From assembly GCA_910587085.1 (NCBI GenBank), contig CAJUMC010000030.1:1-36539 (forward strand): a stretch of 36,539 bases of DNA. Reading direction: 5' to 3'. Shown here in pieces: positions 8,140-16,557 of this stretch. The notes under the pieces are model-generated. The model had not been told where the DNA came from. It saw nothing but the letters and a program-made list of their open reading frames with translations, and ran no database searches. Both the position numbers and the translations under genes were made by a program. This stretch comes from an uncultured Lachnospiraceae bacterium. GTDB lineage: Bacteria; Bacillota; Clostridia; Lachnospirales; Lachnospiraceae. Every line of letters begins with the position of its first letter. Within the stretch, counting starts at the first letter, position 1.

Positions 8140-9663
8140 ATGAACGAAAATATGAACGAAAAATTTGAAAAACTTCAGCCCTATCTCGACCGCAGCGTAG
8201 CGCTCGGCTGCGCGCTGACCCTGTTCAACTGGGACGGGGAAACGCTTGCTCCCCGCGGTGCGTTCGAAAAGACCTCGAAGCTGATCGGCGCGCTTTCCGC
8301 AGAATATTACCGCGCCGTTATCAATGACGAAGTGCGCAGCCTGCTCGGAGAGCTCTCCGCCCCAAAGGAGCAGGAAAAGCTCACCGCTCTTCAGCGTGCC
8401 ATTGTGAAAAAGCTGCTCAGACAGTATGAGGAGCTTGAAAAAATCCCTCCCGAAGAATATCAGGCCTATCAGGAGCTTCTGTCACTCTCCGGTCAGATCT
8501 GGGCGGAGGCAAAGGAAAACAACGATTTTGCCGCCTTTGCGCCGACGCTGAAAAAAATTGTTTCCTGGCAGAAACGCTTTGCCGAGTACACGAAAAAGCC
8601 GGGAATGAGCCTTTACGATGTTATGCTGGATCAGCACGAGGAGGGAATCCTCACCGCACAGCTCGACGAATTTTTCGGCAAACTGCGGAGCGCCGTCGTC
8701 CCTTTGTTAAAAAAAGTAACGGCTCAGAACAGCCGCATCGACAAAAGCTACAACAGCCGCAGCTATCCTGTGGAAAAGCAGCGGGAATTCTGCCGTTTCT
8801 TGGCGGAATACATCGGCTTCGATTTTGAGCGGGGCATTGTTGCGGAAAGCGCCCACCCGTTTACTACCAATCTCCACAATGCCGATGTCCGCATTACCAA
8901 CCATTTTTACGAAAACAACCTGGAAAGCGCCATATTCTCGGTAATCCATGAGGGAGGGCATGCTCTGTATGAATTCGGCGTGGACGACGAGCTAACGCTG
9001 ACCCCGGTGGGCGGCGGCACGTCGATGGGTGTACATGAGTCGCAGTCCCGGTTTTATGAAAATGTTCTCGGGCGGAGCGAGGCGTTCTGGAAACCGCTGT
9101 TTGCGAAACTGAAAGAAACCTGGCCGGATCAGCTCGCCGATATCGAGCTTTCTGATTTTATTCTCGGAATCAATAAGGCGGAGCCGGGATCGATCCGCAC
9201 CGAAGCCGACGAACTGACCTACCCGCTGCATATTATGATCCGCTATGAGATCGAAAAGCAGCTGATTTCCGGTGAAATCGAGGTGGATGACCTCCCGGAA
9301 ATCTGGAATGAAAAATACCGCGAATATCTCGGGATCACCCCGGAAAACGATAAGGAGGGCGTACTGCAGGATGTTCACTGGTCGACGGGCTCCTTCGGAT
9401 ATTTTCCGTCCTATGCCATCGGAAATGCCGTTGCCGCTCAGATCTACGCCTTTATGCACAGGGAAATTCCGGTGGCCGAATGCCTGGAAAAGAGCGATCT
9501 CGCACCGATCCGCGAATACCTGCGCAAACACATTCACCGGCACGGCTGCACGAAAAACATGAACGAGCTGCTTACCGAAATGACCGGCGAGCAGCTCAAT
9601 GCAGACTACTATATTGACTATCTGACTCAGAAATATACCGGGTTGTATCTTTCCCGGCAATAA
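8140..9663 (+). CDS. M32-family metallocarboxypeptidase
   Basis: Thermostable carboxypeptidase Taq type. It trims C-terminal residues from peptides in the cytoplasm. The 507-residue protein carries the zinc motif HEGGH at about residue 270 (SVIHEGGHALYE), the downstream third-ligand region HESQSRFYEN, and the C-terminal segment HWSTGSFGYFPSYA typical of M32. Several ATGs are possible (8104, 8128, 8140, 8152). GGAGAAAG ends 2-3 nt before the ATG at 8140, with its GGAG core about 6 nt upstream, so 8140 was chosen. The length matches the family (about 500). It has its own promoter and converges with the GNAT gene only 12 bp away. Confidence 0.93.
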   Translation: MNENMNEKFEKLQPYLDRSVALGCALTLFNWDGETLAPRGAFEKTSKLIGALSAEYYRAVINDEVRSLLGELSAPKEQEKLTALQRAIVKKLLRQYEELEKIPPEEYQAYQELLSLSGQIWAEAKENNDFAAFAPTLKKIVSWQKRFAEYTKKPGMSLYDVMLDQHEEGILTAQLDEFFGKLRSAVVPLLKKVTAQNSRIDKSYNSRSYPVEKQREFCRFLAEYIGFDFERGIVAESAHPFTTNLHNADVRITNHFYENNLESAIFSVIHEGGHALYEFGVDDELTLTPVGGGTSMGVHESQSRFYENVLGRSEAFWKPLFAKLKETWPDQLADIELSDFILGINKAEPGSIRTEADELTYPLHIMIRYEIEKQLISGEIEVDDLPEIWNEKYREYLGITPENDKEGVLQDVHWSTGSFGYFPSYAIGNAVAAQIYAFMHREIPVAECLEKSDLAPIREYLRKHIHRHGCTKNMNELLTEMTGEQLNADYYIDYLTQKYTGLYLSRQ

Positions 9664-9675
9664 CCGGCACCGCGG

Positions 9676-10656
9676 CTAATCAAGCACAAGATTGAGATAT
9701 CCCGGCTGGCCTGGCTGATCAGACATCCCTATCTTTACCAATTCGGAGCCGCTGTACGAAACCGGGGAAAATGCTCTCCATAAAACGGGGCTGACGACGG
9801 CTTGGGAGGACGGCTTTCCGGCCGCCTGCTCCGGGAGCTTAACGCCAGCCGCCGCTTCCCCGGCAAGTTCCTCAGCCAGCGCGGGAAGCAGCTCCCCGCA
9901 GCGGGCCGGAAGCAGCAGCTCCCGCATCAAAAGGCAACGCCCCACACATCGGTACAGCACGGCGCCCTGCTGACCGCCGGGCAGCAGAATTTTTCGGCAG
10001 CCGCCCCCTGCGTGAGCATTCTCTTCCACTGCATAGCACACCGCGGCTTCATCCCATGCAATATCCCCGCATCCGGGCCAGCATGCGCGCATACGATAAT
10101 ACTCCTGCGGCCCGCAATCCTTCAGCTGAAATTCTGTACAGCCACTCCTGATTTCCGCGGCTTTTGCTGCACACGCTTCCCCGGTCTTCTCTTCCCTGCT
10201 GCGTTCCCCGGTTTCCTTTTTTATTCTTCCCTCCTCCCGGTGGTTCCTTTCGGGCACCTCGGTGCGGCAGAGCTGCCCCTGGCTTTTCCAGGCATAATAC
10301 CTTGTATAAAAACCCTTATTCTTATAAAACCGGAACAGCCCCTCCTCGGCCGGAACAAGAAAGGTTGAAAGTCCGCTTTGACGGCCGCGCCGCTGCGCCT
10401 CGGCCAGAAGTCCGCCGGCGATCCCGCCTCCGCGGAAGGCAGGGTGAACCGCCAGGGCATATACATATTGCGCCGTGCCGGCACGCAGCAAAAACAGCAT
10501 CCCTGCCGGCGCGCCGTCCTGCATATCTGCCAGGCCTTCCGCACTCTCAAAGCGGCGGTCAAAGAAATAATCCACATCCTCCGCGGCATCCTGAAAACAG
10601 CAAAGCCACAGTTCCTTCAGCTGCGGAACCATGGCTTTATCAGCGGTTATAATCAT
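9676..10656 (-). CDS. GNAT-family N-acetyltransferase
   Basis: A 326-residue protein with an N-terminal GNAT acetyltransferase fold. The acetyl-CoA loop is seen as ALAVHPAFRGGGIAGGLL, followed by the C-terminal part of the fold (FYKNKGFYTRYY). After about residue 140 there is a charged Glu/Lys/Arg-rich linker and then a second, less conserved domain of about 150 residues that I do not recognise. The start at 10656 (MIITADKAM) is supported by a GGGGG just upstream. Longer starts would run into mscL. It begins 14 bp after mscL ends and is probably in the same operon. The substrate is unknown. Confidence 0.8.
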   Translation of the reverse strand: MIITADKAMVPQLKELWLCCFQDAAEDVDYFFDRRFESAEGLADMQDGAPAGMLFLLRAGTAQYVYALAVHPAFRGGGIAGGLLAEAQRRGRQSGLSTFLVPAEEGLFRFYKNKGFYTRYYAWKSQGQLCRTEVPERNHREEGRIKKETGERSREEKTGEACAAKAAEIRSGCTEFQLKDCGPQEYYRMRACWPGCGDIAWDEAAVCYAVEENAHAGGGCRKILLPGGQQGAVLYRCVGRCLLMRELLLPARCGELLPALAEELAGEAAAGVKLPEQAAGKPSSQAVVSPVLWRAFSPVSYSGSELVKIGMSDQPGQPGYLNLVLD

Positions 10657-10670
10657 GAAGCCCCCGACAA

Positions 10671-11111
10671 TTACTCCGGAATCTCGGAGGTGCAGTGCGG
10701 GCAGCGCGTCGCCTTGATATTGATTTCCGACAGACAGTGCGGGCACTTTTTTGTGGTCGGCGCCGCCGGTGCCGGTGTCTCTGCCTTTCTCAGCTTGTTC
10801 ATCCCCCTGACGATCATGAAAACGACAAACGCCATAATCACGAAATTCAGCAGTCCCGAGAGGAATGTACCGAAATTGATCGTGGCCACCCCGGCCTCCT
10901 GCGCCAGCGCAATCGTCTCGTACTTCTTCCCGTCCAGCGCCACAAACCAGTTGGAAAAATCAAGCTTTCCGGTGAAAAGGCTGAGGAACGGCATTATTAT
11001 ATCGTTCACAAGCGAGTTTACAAGGGAATTAAACGCTCCGCCGATGATAACGCCGACTGCAAGATCCATCATATTGCCGCGAAGGGCAAATTTCTTAAAT
11101 TCCTTAAACAT
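10671..11111 (-). CDS. mscL: Large-conductance mechanosensitive channel with zinc-ribbon tail
   Basis: MscL opens under membrane tension to release solutes in osmotic downshock. The 146-residue protein starts at 11111 (MFKEFKKFALRGNMMDLA), with AGGAGGA upstream. TM1 (VGVIIGGAFNSLVNSLV) and TM2 (FLSGLLNFVIMAFVVFMIV) are clear. The C-terminus carries two CPHC pairs (CPHCLSEI, CPHCTSEI) separated by about 10 residues, which would form a small zinc ribbon in the cytoplasm and is absent from E. coli MscL. Its consensus promoter at 11139-11167 shares a palindrome with the divergent argH promoter. Confidence 0.94.
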   Translation of the reverse strand: MFKEFKKFALRGNMMDLAVGVIIGGAFNSLVNSLVNDIIMPFLSLFTGKLDFSNWFVALDGKKYETIALAQEAGVATINFGTFLSGLLNFVIMAFVVFMIVRGMNKLRKAETPAPAAPTTKKCPHCLSEINIKATRCPHCTSEIPE

Positions 11112-11138
11112 ATCTTCCTCCTGTAATTTGGTAATAAG

Positions 11139-11167
11139 ATTATAATTATTTTCCATAGAAATTGCAA
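11139..11167 (-). promoter_or_regulatory. Promoter of mscL
   Basis: Minus-strand TTGCAA (11167-11162) and TATAAT (11144-11139) are spaced by 17 bp. The -10 is perfect. The -35 lies in the palindrome at 11163-11179. Confidence 0.75.
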
Positions 11168-11179
11168 GTTGAACTTGCA
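11163..11179. promoter_or_regulatory. Palindrome spanning both divergent -35 boxes (candidate operator)
   Basis: TGCAAGTT-G-AACTTGCA is a perfect 8-bp inverted repeat with a one-base centre. It covers most of the -35 boxes of both mscL (left) and argH (right). A bound regulator would affect both promoters. It does not look like an ArgR box. No regulator is identified. Confidence 0.5.
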
Positions 11180-11203
11180 TAATCCCGGAAAACAGGCTAC
11201 TAT
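11175..11203 (+). promoter_or_regulatory. Promoter of argH
   Basis: TTGCAT (11175-11180) and TACTAT (11198-11203) are 17 bp apart, about 100 bp before the argH ATG. Confidence 0.55.
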
Positions 11204-11305
11204 GTATAAAGCAGTTCTCTGCAATCCCGCTCTCGGCCCTGCCGGAAAGATTTTCACGGGAAAGCCGGCTGCTGTCATATTTTTATAGAAAAGAGGGAAA
11301 CTGAA

Positions 11306-12721
11306 ATGAAGCTATGGGGAGGCCGTTTTACGAAAGAGACCGATCAGCTTGTACACAATTTCAATGCGTCGATTTCCTTCGACCAGAAATTTTACCGTCA
11401 GGATATCAAGGGCAGCATTGCCCATGTATTTATGCTTGAAAAACAGGAGATTCTTACCCGCGCCGAACGAGAAAAGCTTTTGGAAGGCCTGGATAGCATT
11501 CTCCGGGATATCGAAAACGGCTCGCTCACGATCGACGGCACACAGGAGGACATTCACAGCTTTGTCGAGGCCAATCTGATCAAGCGTATCGGCGAGACCG
11601 GCAAAAAGCTGCACACGGGCCGCAGCCGCAATGACCAGGTCGCACTGGATATGAAACTCTACACACGCGACGAGATTGTGGTGATCAACTGCCTGCTGAA
11701 AACGCTGCTCACAGAGCTTCTTCGCCTCGCCGAGCTGCATAAGGAAACCTTTATGCCGGGCTTTACGCATCTGCAGAAAGCACAGCCGGTGACGCTCGCG
11801 CATCACCTGAGCGCATATTTCGAAATGTTTGTCCGTGACCGCAGCCGCCTCTGTGATATTTATCAGCGCATGAACTACTGTCCGCTCGGCGCGGGCGCGC
11901 TCGCCGGCACCACTTATCCGCTTGACCGCGATTATACTGCCACCCTGCTCGATTTTGACGGTCCGACAAGAAACAGCATGGATTCCGTGTCTGACCGGGA
12001 CTACATAATCGAGCTGCTGTCGGCGCTTTCCACCATTATGATGCACCTGAGCCGCTTCTGCGAGGAAATTATTGTATGGAATACCGACGAGTACCGCTTT
12101 GTGGAGCTCGACGACGCGTATTCTACGGGAAGCAGTATTATGCCGCAGAAAAAAAATCCGGACATCGCTGAGCTGATCCGGGGCAAAACGGGCCGCGTTT
12201 ACGGTGCTCTCGTCTCGATTCTGACGACAATGAAGGGGCTTCCTCTGGCTTACAACAAGGATATGCAGGAGGACAAAGAGCTGACCTTCGACGCGCTGGA
12301 TACGGTCAAGGGCTGCATTTCCCTGTTTACCGGAATGCTTTCCACCACGAAATTCAATCGCAGCGTTATGGAGGCCAGTGCCAGAAACGGTTTTACGAAT
12401 GCCACGGATGCAGCGGACTATCTTGTAAATCACGGGGTGCCGTTCCGCGATGCGCACGGAATCATCGGTCAGCTTGTGCTCTCCTGCATCGACCTGAACT
12501 GTTCTCTCGACGAACTTCCGCTCGAGGTATACCGTGCAGCCTCCCCGGCGTTTGAAGCGGATATCTATGATGCCATCCGCATGAAAAACTGCGTGGAAAA
12601 GAGGAACACCATCGGTGCGCCGGGACTTCAGGCCATGTCCGAGGTTCTTTCCTCCTACCGCGAATATCTTGATACAATGAATCTCTGCGACACGATCCGC
12701 ACCGAGGGCGGGGAGGTATAA
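11306..12721 (+). CDS. argH: Argininosuccinate lyase
   Basis: ArgH splits argininosuccinate into arginine and fumarate, the last step of arginine synthesis. The 471-residue protein has the N-terminal MKLWGGRFTKETD typical of the family, the HTGRSRNDQV segment and the fumarase/lyase signature GSSIMPQKKNPD. An AGAGGGAA lies a few nt before the ATG. It is alone; the partner argG is not in the window. The stop codon is the loop of a strong hairpin (12702-12738), and a terminator follows at 12781-12829. Confidence 0.97.
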   Translation: MKLWGGRFTKETDQLVHNFNASISFDQKFYRQDIKGSIAHVFMLEKQEILTRAEREKLLEGLDSILRDIENGSLTIDGTQEDIHSFVEANLIKRIGETGKKLHTGRSRNDQVALDMKLYTRDEIVVINCLLKTLLTELLRLAELHKETFMPGFTHLQKAQPVTLAHHLSAYFEMFVRDRSRLCDIYQRMNYCPLGAGALAGTTYPLDRDYTATLLDFDGPTRNSMDSVSDRDYIIELLSALSTIMMHLSRFCEEIIVWNTDEYRFVELDDAYSTGSSIMPQKKNPDIAELIRGKTGRVYGALVSILTTMKGLPLAYNKDMQEDKELTFDALDTVKGCISLFTGMLSTTKFNRSVMEASARNGFTNATDAADYLVNHGVPFRDAHGIIGQLVLSCIDLNCSLDELPLEVYRAASPAFEADIYDAIRMKNCVEKRNTIGAPGLQAMSEVLSSYREYLDTMNLCDTIRTEGGEV

Positions 12722-12738
12722 AACCTCCCCGCCCTCGG
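12702..12738 (+). repeat. 16-bp perfect hairpin with the argH stop codon in its loop
   Basis: Arms 12702-12717 (CCGAGGGCGGGGAGGT) and 12723-12738 are perfect complements with a 5-nt loop (ATAAA) that contains the stop codon TAA. No T-run follows directly, so it does not look like a simple terminator. It may stabilise the mRNA 3' end or block exonucleases. Confidence 0.85.
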
Positions 12739-12780
12739 CGGCTGCACAGACGGCATTGCTCTATCTATTGTACTTCCTGA

Positions 12781-12829
12781 ACTGCGGTATGTACGGCAAA
12801 GCGTACTTTCTGTCGGCCGCATAGTTTTT
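12781..12829 (+). terminator. Rho-independent terminator of argH
   Basis: CTGCGG and CCGCAtAG arms enclose an inner GTACG/CGTAC stem (12791-12806), followed by TTTTT at 12824-12829. It lies between the convergent argH and DUF6062 genes. Confidence 0.55.
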
Positions 12830-12835
12830 CTTATC

Positions 12836-13570
12836 TTATTTCTTCGTTCCGTCCACCTCGTCCGCCGGGATGGAATTCAGCTTCTGGATCGTACGCTGCA
12901 GCGCATCCTTCGAATTTTTCCACGGCTCATTGACATAGCGGTAATCAAATTTATCCGTAAACCACTCCAGATCATCGCGCACGCGCTTCAGATTCTCCAG
13001 GTACACGCGGCTTAGCTCCGACAGGAACTCTTCGCAGCTTTTGCCGGACAGCTGGGACGGTGCCATCTCATACAGAAGGGCATAGTGCCGGTTGCAGAAT
13101 CCCTTGCAGGCCGAAAATTTTCTGCGGAATTCCTCGTCGTGCTCATACAGATAAAAGACAGTCACAAGATAACGCTCGAACATCCCCGCCATGCGGCTGC
13201 AGATATAGCAGGAAGCGTCCAGACCGTCCATGTACGCCTTTACCCCGGAGCTCTCCTTTTTGCGGAAAAGTCCGCCTGCCGGCTTTCCGCCCCTGGCCAG
13301 CTTTTCCGCATGCTTAATCACCTGCTCCGTATGAGTCAGCAGAATCAGGGCCAGTCCAAGACGGTTCTGATTCTGATAGAGCAGCCGGATATGACGGTCG
13401 CAGAAGCCGGTTCGGTTTGTTTCCATGCGGATATCATCCTCCATGTAACTCGGTCCCATGGTAAAATCAACCGCAGCCTCCTGCAGAGAACGGTACATTC
13501 CACAGACCGGGCATTCGCAGTCCTTATCAAATTCATCATTCACCGGAATGGTGTAGAGCTGTTCCTTCAT
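12836..13570 (-). CDS. DUF6062-type cysteine-rich protein
   Basis: A 244-residue soluble protein with paired metal-site-like motifs: CPVC near the start, GFCDRH (C-x2-H), CYIC in the middle, and GFCNRH. The two CxxC/CxxH pairs suggest an internal duplication, each half forming one site. This matches my recollection of the DUF6062 family of Lachnospiraceae, whose function is unknown. Three in-frame ATGs lie within 15 nt (13585-ish, 13576, 13570). GAGGT gives the best spacing to 13570 (MKEQLYTIPV). It is the last gene of the glnS-DUF2225-DUF6062 run and begins 73 bp after the DUF2225 stop. Confidence 0.75.
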   Translation of the reverse strand: MKEQLYTIPVNDEFDKDCECPVCGMYRSLQEAAVDFTMGPSYMEDDIRMETNRTGFCDRHIRLLYQNQNRLGLALILLTHTEQVIKHAEKLARGGKPAGGLFRKKESSGVKAYMDGLDASCYICSRMAGMFERYLVTVFYLYEHDEEFRRKFSACKGFCNRHYALLYEMAPSQLSGKSCEEFLSELSRVYLENLKRVRDDLEWFTDKFDYRYVNEPWKNSKDALQRTIQKLNSIPADEVDGTKK

Positions 13571-13626
13571 TCCCATACCTCGCATGGTACCGCAGAGCTG
13601 CCTGCGATACCGCATCTATTAAAAGT

Positions 13627-13649
13627 CTGAAAGCACTTTTCTTTCAAAC
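13627..13649 (-). repeat. 23-bp dispersed hairpin repeat, copy 1
   Basis: An exact 23-bp match (begins CTGAAAGCACTTTTC) to 36390-36412. It includes a TGAAAG/CTTTCA stem with a 7-nt loop and overlaps the TGA stop codon of the DUF2225 gene. Confidence 0.7.
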
Positions 13650-14498
13650 TTCCGCCTTCATTTCCTCTGTAATAAGATCCTTCAGCTCCCTCGACTTCTC
13701 CTTGATGCGGTCATTTGCGTTGCGGGACGCGAGCACCCTCGCAACCCAGCGGCTGGCATCCTCGTATTTGCCGATGCGTCTGGCGAGATCAGCCACCAGG
13801 TAGGACACCGTATTTTCGTCCATACCGCACATCGGGAACATTTCCTTCGGGAACGCTTCCAGAAATCCGTTGTAAGCATTTTCCAGGAATTCCCTCTCCT
13901 CCGCTGCCAGTTCCGCGCGCACCTTGTTATAATCCGCTGTATCTTCCGGCAGATGTTCAGCCTTTCCGCGCAGAAGCCATGCAGTCTTCAGGCAGGTGTA
14001 TGCCTTTTCGCTCGATTTCGCACGCTTTACCACAGTATTAGCGAGCGCCAGCCGGTGCTTTACAATGGCCTCGTCATAGCTGACGACATCCCCGCCCTGC
14101 TCAATCCCCTTAAAATTCGCGGAAATATTCTGTCTGATAAGTTTCGCCTGCGCCGAGGTCATATAATTGAAATACCGGTTCAGCGCCGCGTAGCCGCAAT
14201 GAGGACAAGCAATTACATCATACTTAAGCGAATCGACAGACTGATACTTCGGGCGCAGATCCGAATCCGCTGCAATCAGTTTGATTTTTCCCGTCTTGAT
14301 CGTCTTCGCCTTAAACTCCTTGTCGCAGACCGGACAGTTATACGCTTTCTCAAACAAGAAATCCGCCTCGGATACCTCCTGCACGGCACCCTTGTCGCCG
14401 TCGTTTTTTTCGTCCTTCTTCTCCTCGTTCTCGTATACATCCATGCTGGTGAGCTTTCCCAGCCCAAGGGCCGACAGCCCCGAAAAAAGATTTCCCAT
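13644..14498 (-). CDS. DUF2225-type protein with zinc-ribbon-like motifs
   Basis: A 284-residue protein. CPVC near residue 55 (YNCPVCDKEFKAK) and CPHC (VIACPHCGYAAL) could bind one metal together. The rest is helical and TPR-like, with pairs of helices typical of DUF2225. The start at 14498 (MGNLFSG) is supported by AGAGG a few nt upstream; the frame also allows 14510. It sits between glnS and DUF6062, and 146 bp separates it from the glnS stop. Its leader contains a palindromic element shared with ispF (14501-14530). Function unknown. Confidence 0.75.
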   Translation of the reverse strand: MGNLFSGLSALGLGKLTSMDVYENEEKKDEKNDGDKGAVQEVSEADFLFEKAYNCPVCDKEFKAKTIKTGKIKLIAADSDLRPKYQSVDSLKYDVIACPHCGYAALNRYFNYMTSAQAKLIRQNISANFKGIEQGGDVVSYDEAIVKHRLALANTVVKRAKSSEKAYTCLKTAWLLRGKAEHLPEDTADYNKVRAELAAEEREFLENAYNGFLEAFPKEMFPMCGMDENTVSYLVADLARRIGKYEDASRWVARVLASRNANDRIKEKSRELKDLITEEMKAEV

Positions 14499-14500
14499 AA

Positions 14501-14530
14501 TTCCTCTCATTCCGCCGCACCCGCGGCATT
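14501..14530 (-). repeat. Leader hairpin element shared with ispF, copy 1
   Basis: Directly before the DUF2225 start, the plus strand reads CCTCTCATTCCGCCGC, then a 4-base variable loop, then GCGGCATT. The same stem and flanks appear at 25887-25914 before ispF with a different loop. GCCGC/GCGGC can form a hairpin just upstream of the ribosome binding site. Confidence 0.65.
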
Positions 14531-14644
14531 TTCAATCGCGGAGAGATCGATCCGGCCGGCCTTCCGGCCCCGGCCCGCCCTCCTATATTTTATGCCCTTT
14601 GGTTATTTTCCTTCCTGTTTTTCTTCCCTCCGGCTTTCCGCCCG

Positions 14645-16357
14645 TTATTTCGCCTCCGGCTTATAGCTGCTCTTAAGCGATGCAATCCGATTAAATACAA
14701 GCCGTTCGTCCGTTGTATCCTTATAATCGACGCAGAAGAAGCCGTTCCGCAGAAACTGGAAGCTGGCGTAAGGCTTGGCGCCCTGAACGGCAGGTTCGAC
14801 GCAGCACCGGTCGCACACGGTAACCGAATTCGGATTCAGATTCATCGAACCGTCCTCCTCATTATAAACCCCCTTTTCCTCGTCGATCAGATTCTCATAG
14901 AGCCGCGCAGTCACCTGAACCGCATGCAGCGCGGACACCCAGTGAATCGTTCCCTTGACCTTGCGCCCGGAAAAGCCCGAATCGCTTTTGGTTTCCGGAT
15001 CGTAGGTGCAGCGGATTTCCGTTACATTTCCCTGCTCGTCCGTCACATAATCGGTGCATTTTACGAAGTAAGCGTTCATCAGGCGCACCTCGTTCCCCGG
15101 GTAGAGGCGGAAATATTTCTTCGGCGGGTCAATCATGAAATCCTCCCGCTCAATGTACAGCTCGCGGGAAAACGGGATCAGCCGCGTGCCCATCTCCTTA
15201 TTCTCCGGATTGTTCTGTGCCGTAAGATATTCTACCTTCCCTTCCGGATAGTTTGTGATTACAAGTTTGACCGGATCAAGCACTGCCATGATCCGCGGCC
15301 TTTTCAGCTTCAGATCCTCACGGATGCAGTATTCCAGCATGGCATAATCCGCCGAGCTGTTCGCCTTCGATACGCCGCAGAGCTCCATGAACATGCGGAT
15401 GGATTCCGGCGTAAAGCCTCTCCTGCGGAGTGCGCTGATCGTCACCAGACGCGGATCGTCCCAGCCGTCCACAACGCCCTGCTCGACAAGCTTTTTAATG
15501 TAACGCTTTCCGGTAACAACATTGGTCAGATACTGTTTTGCAAACTCAATCTGCTTCGGCGGGTTCTCATATTCCAGCTCTCTGACAACCCAGTCATAGA
15601 GCGGTCTGTGATCTTCAAATTCGAGCGTGCAGATGGAATGCGTCACACCCTCGATCGCATCCTCAATCGGGTGCGCGTAATCGTACATGGGATAGATGCA
15701 CCACTGATCTCCCGTATTGTGATGAGTCAGCCTGGCAACGCGGTAAATGACCGGGTCCCTCATGTTGATGTTCGGCGATGCCATGTCGATCTTGGCGCGC
15801 AGCACTTTGGAGCCGTCCGGAAATTCCCCGTTTTTCATGCGCTCAAACAAATCAAGATTTTCCTCCACGCTGCGCTCCCGGTACGGGCTGTTTTTTCCCG
15901 GCTCGGTAAGCGTGCCGCGGTATTCCCGGATCTCGTCCGCGCTCAAATCGCACACATAGGCCTTCCCTTTCCGGATCAGCCGGAGCGCGCCCTCATACAT
16001 CTCCCCGAAATAGTTTGAAGCAAAGAACAGCCGATCCTCAAAATCTCCGCCGATCCATTTTACGTCCTCGATAATGGATTCTACAAACTCTGTTTTTTCT
16101 TTTGTCGGATTTGTATCATCAAACCGCAGATTAAATTTTCCGCCGTATTTTTTAGCCAGTCCGCAGTTTAAAAGTATGGACTTGGCATGTCCGATATGAA
16201 GATATCCGTTCGGCTCCGGCGGGAATCTGGTGACGACCTGCCGGCAGCGTCCCTCCGCAATATCCCTGTCTATGATCTGTTCGATAAAATTTTTGGAAAC
16301 CGCTTCTTTTTCTGCGTTTTCGACATTTTCCGACAATGCCTCCAGCTTCTCGTCCAT
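14645..16357 (-). CDS. glnS: Glutaminyl-tRNA synthetase
   Basis: GlnRS charges tRNA-Gln with glutamine. The 570-residue protein starts at 16357 (MDEKLEALS), with GGAGG 9 nt upstream. It has the class I HIGH box (NGYLHIGHAKS), the DDTNPTKE motif, and the DRWG-less but typical region TGDQWCIYPMYDYAHPIEDA. The KMSKS loop is diverged (TNVVTGKRYIKKLV). C-terminal beta-barrel anticodon-binding domains follow. Many Clostridia use the GatCAB route, so a GlnRS here adds or replaces it. It has its own promoter at 16388-16416 and probably leads the operon with DUF2225 and DUF6062. Confidence 0.95.
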   Translation of the reverse strand: MDEKLEALSENVENAEKEAVSKNFIEQIIDRDIAEGRCRQVVTRFPPEPNGYLHIGHAKSILLNCGLAKKYGGKFNLRFDDTNPTKEKTEFVESIIEDVKWIGGDFEDRLFFASNYFGEMYEGALRLIRKGKAYVCDLSADEIREYRGTLTEPGKNSPYRERSVEENLDLFERMKNGEFPDGSKVLRAKIDMASPNINMRDPVIYRVARLTHHNTGDQWCIYPMYDYAHPIEDAIEGVTHSICTLEFEDHRPLYDWVVRELEYENPPKQIEFAKQYLTNVVTGKRYIKKLVEQGVVDGWDDPRLVTISALRRRGFTPESIRMFMELCGVSKANSSADYAMLEYCIREDLKLKRPRIMAVLDPVKLVITNYPEGKVEYLTAQNNPENKEMGTRLIPFSRELYIEREDFMIDPPKKYFRLYPGNEVRLMNAYFVKCTDYVTDEQGNVTEIRCTYDPETKSDSGFSGRKVKGTIHWVSALHAVQVTARLYENLIDEEKGVYNEEDGSMNLNPNSVTVCDRCCVEPAVQGAKPYASFQFLRNGFFCVDYKDTTDERLVFNRIASLKSSYKPEAK

Positions 16358-16387
16358 CCGCATCTTCCTCCTGCAAAATATGGTTAT

Positions 16388-16416
16388 ATGATAGCACAGT
16401 ATTTTCTTTTCGTAAA
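16388..16416 (-). promoter_or_regulatory. Promoter of glnS
   Basis: Minus-strand TTTACG (16416-16411) and TATCAT (16393-16388) are 17 bp apart, about 30 bp upstream of the glnS start. Confidence 0.55.
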
Positions 16417-16444
16417 GGGACAAAATAGGCCAGCCGGCACCTGG

Positions 16445-16483
16445 AAAAAGGCGGTGCCGTCCCCTTCGGGACGGCACCGCCTT
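16445..16483 (-). terminator. Rho-independent terminator after the SleB-type gene
   Basis: A perfect 16-bp stem (16448-16463 with 16468-16483) with a stable 4-nt loop reads, on the minus strand, into TTTTT. It terminates the SleB-type hydrolase transcript just before the glnS promoter. Confidence 0.88.
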
Positions 16484-16557
16484 CCGTCTGCTCGCTCTCT
16501 GCAAGCTTTGGTTATATTTCTTAAGCAGCCCGTTTCCGGAGCTCCTCTGCCGTTCTT

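Noticed and set aside
14924..16018. Long plus-strand frame opposite glnS
   Set aside because: It is a shadow of the strongly conserved glnS reading frame.
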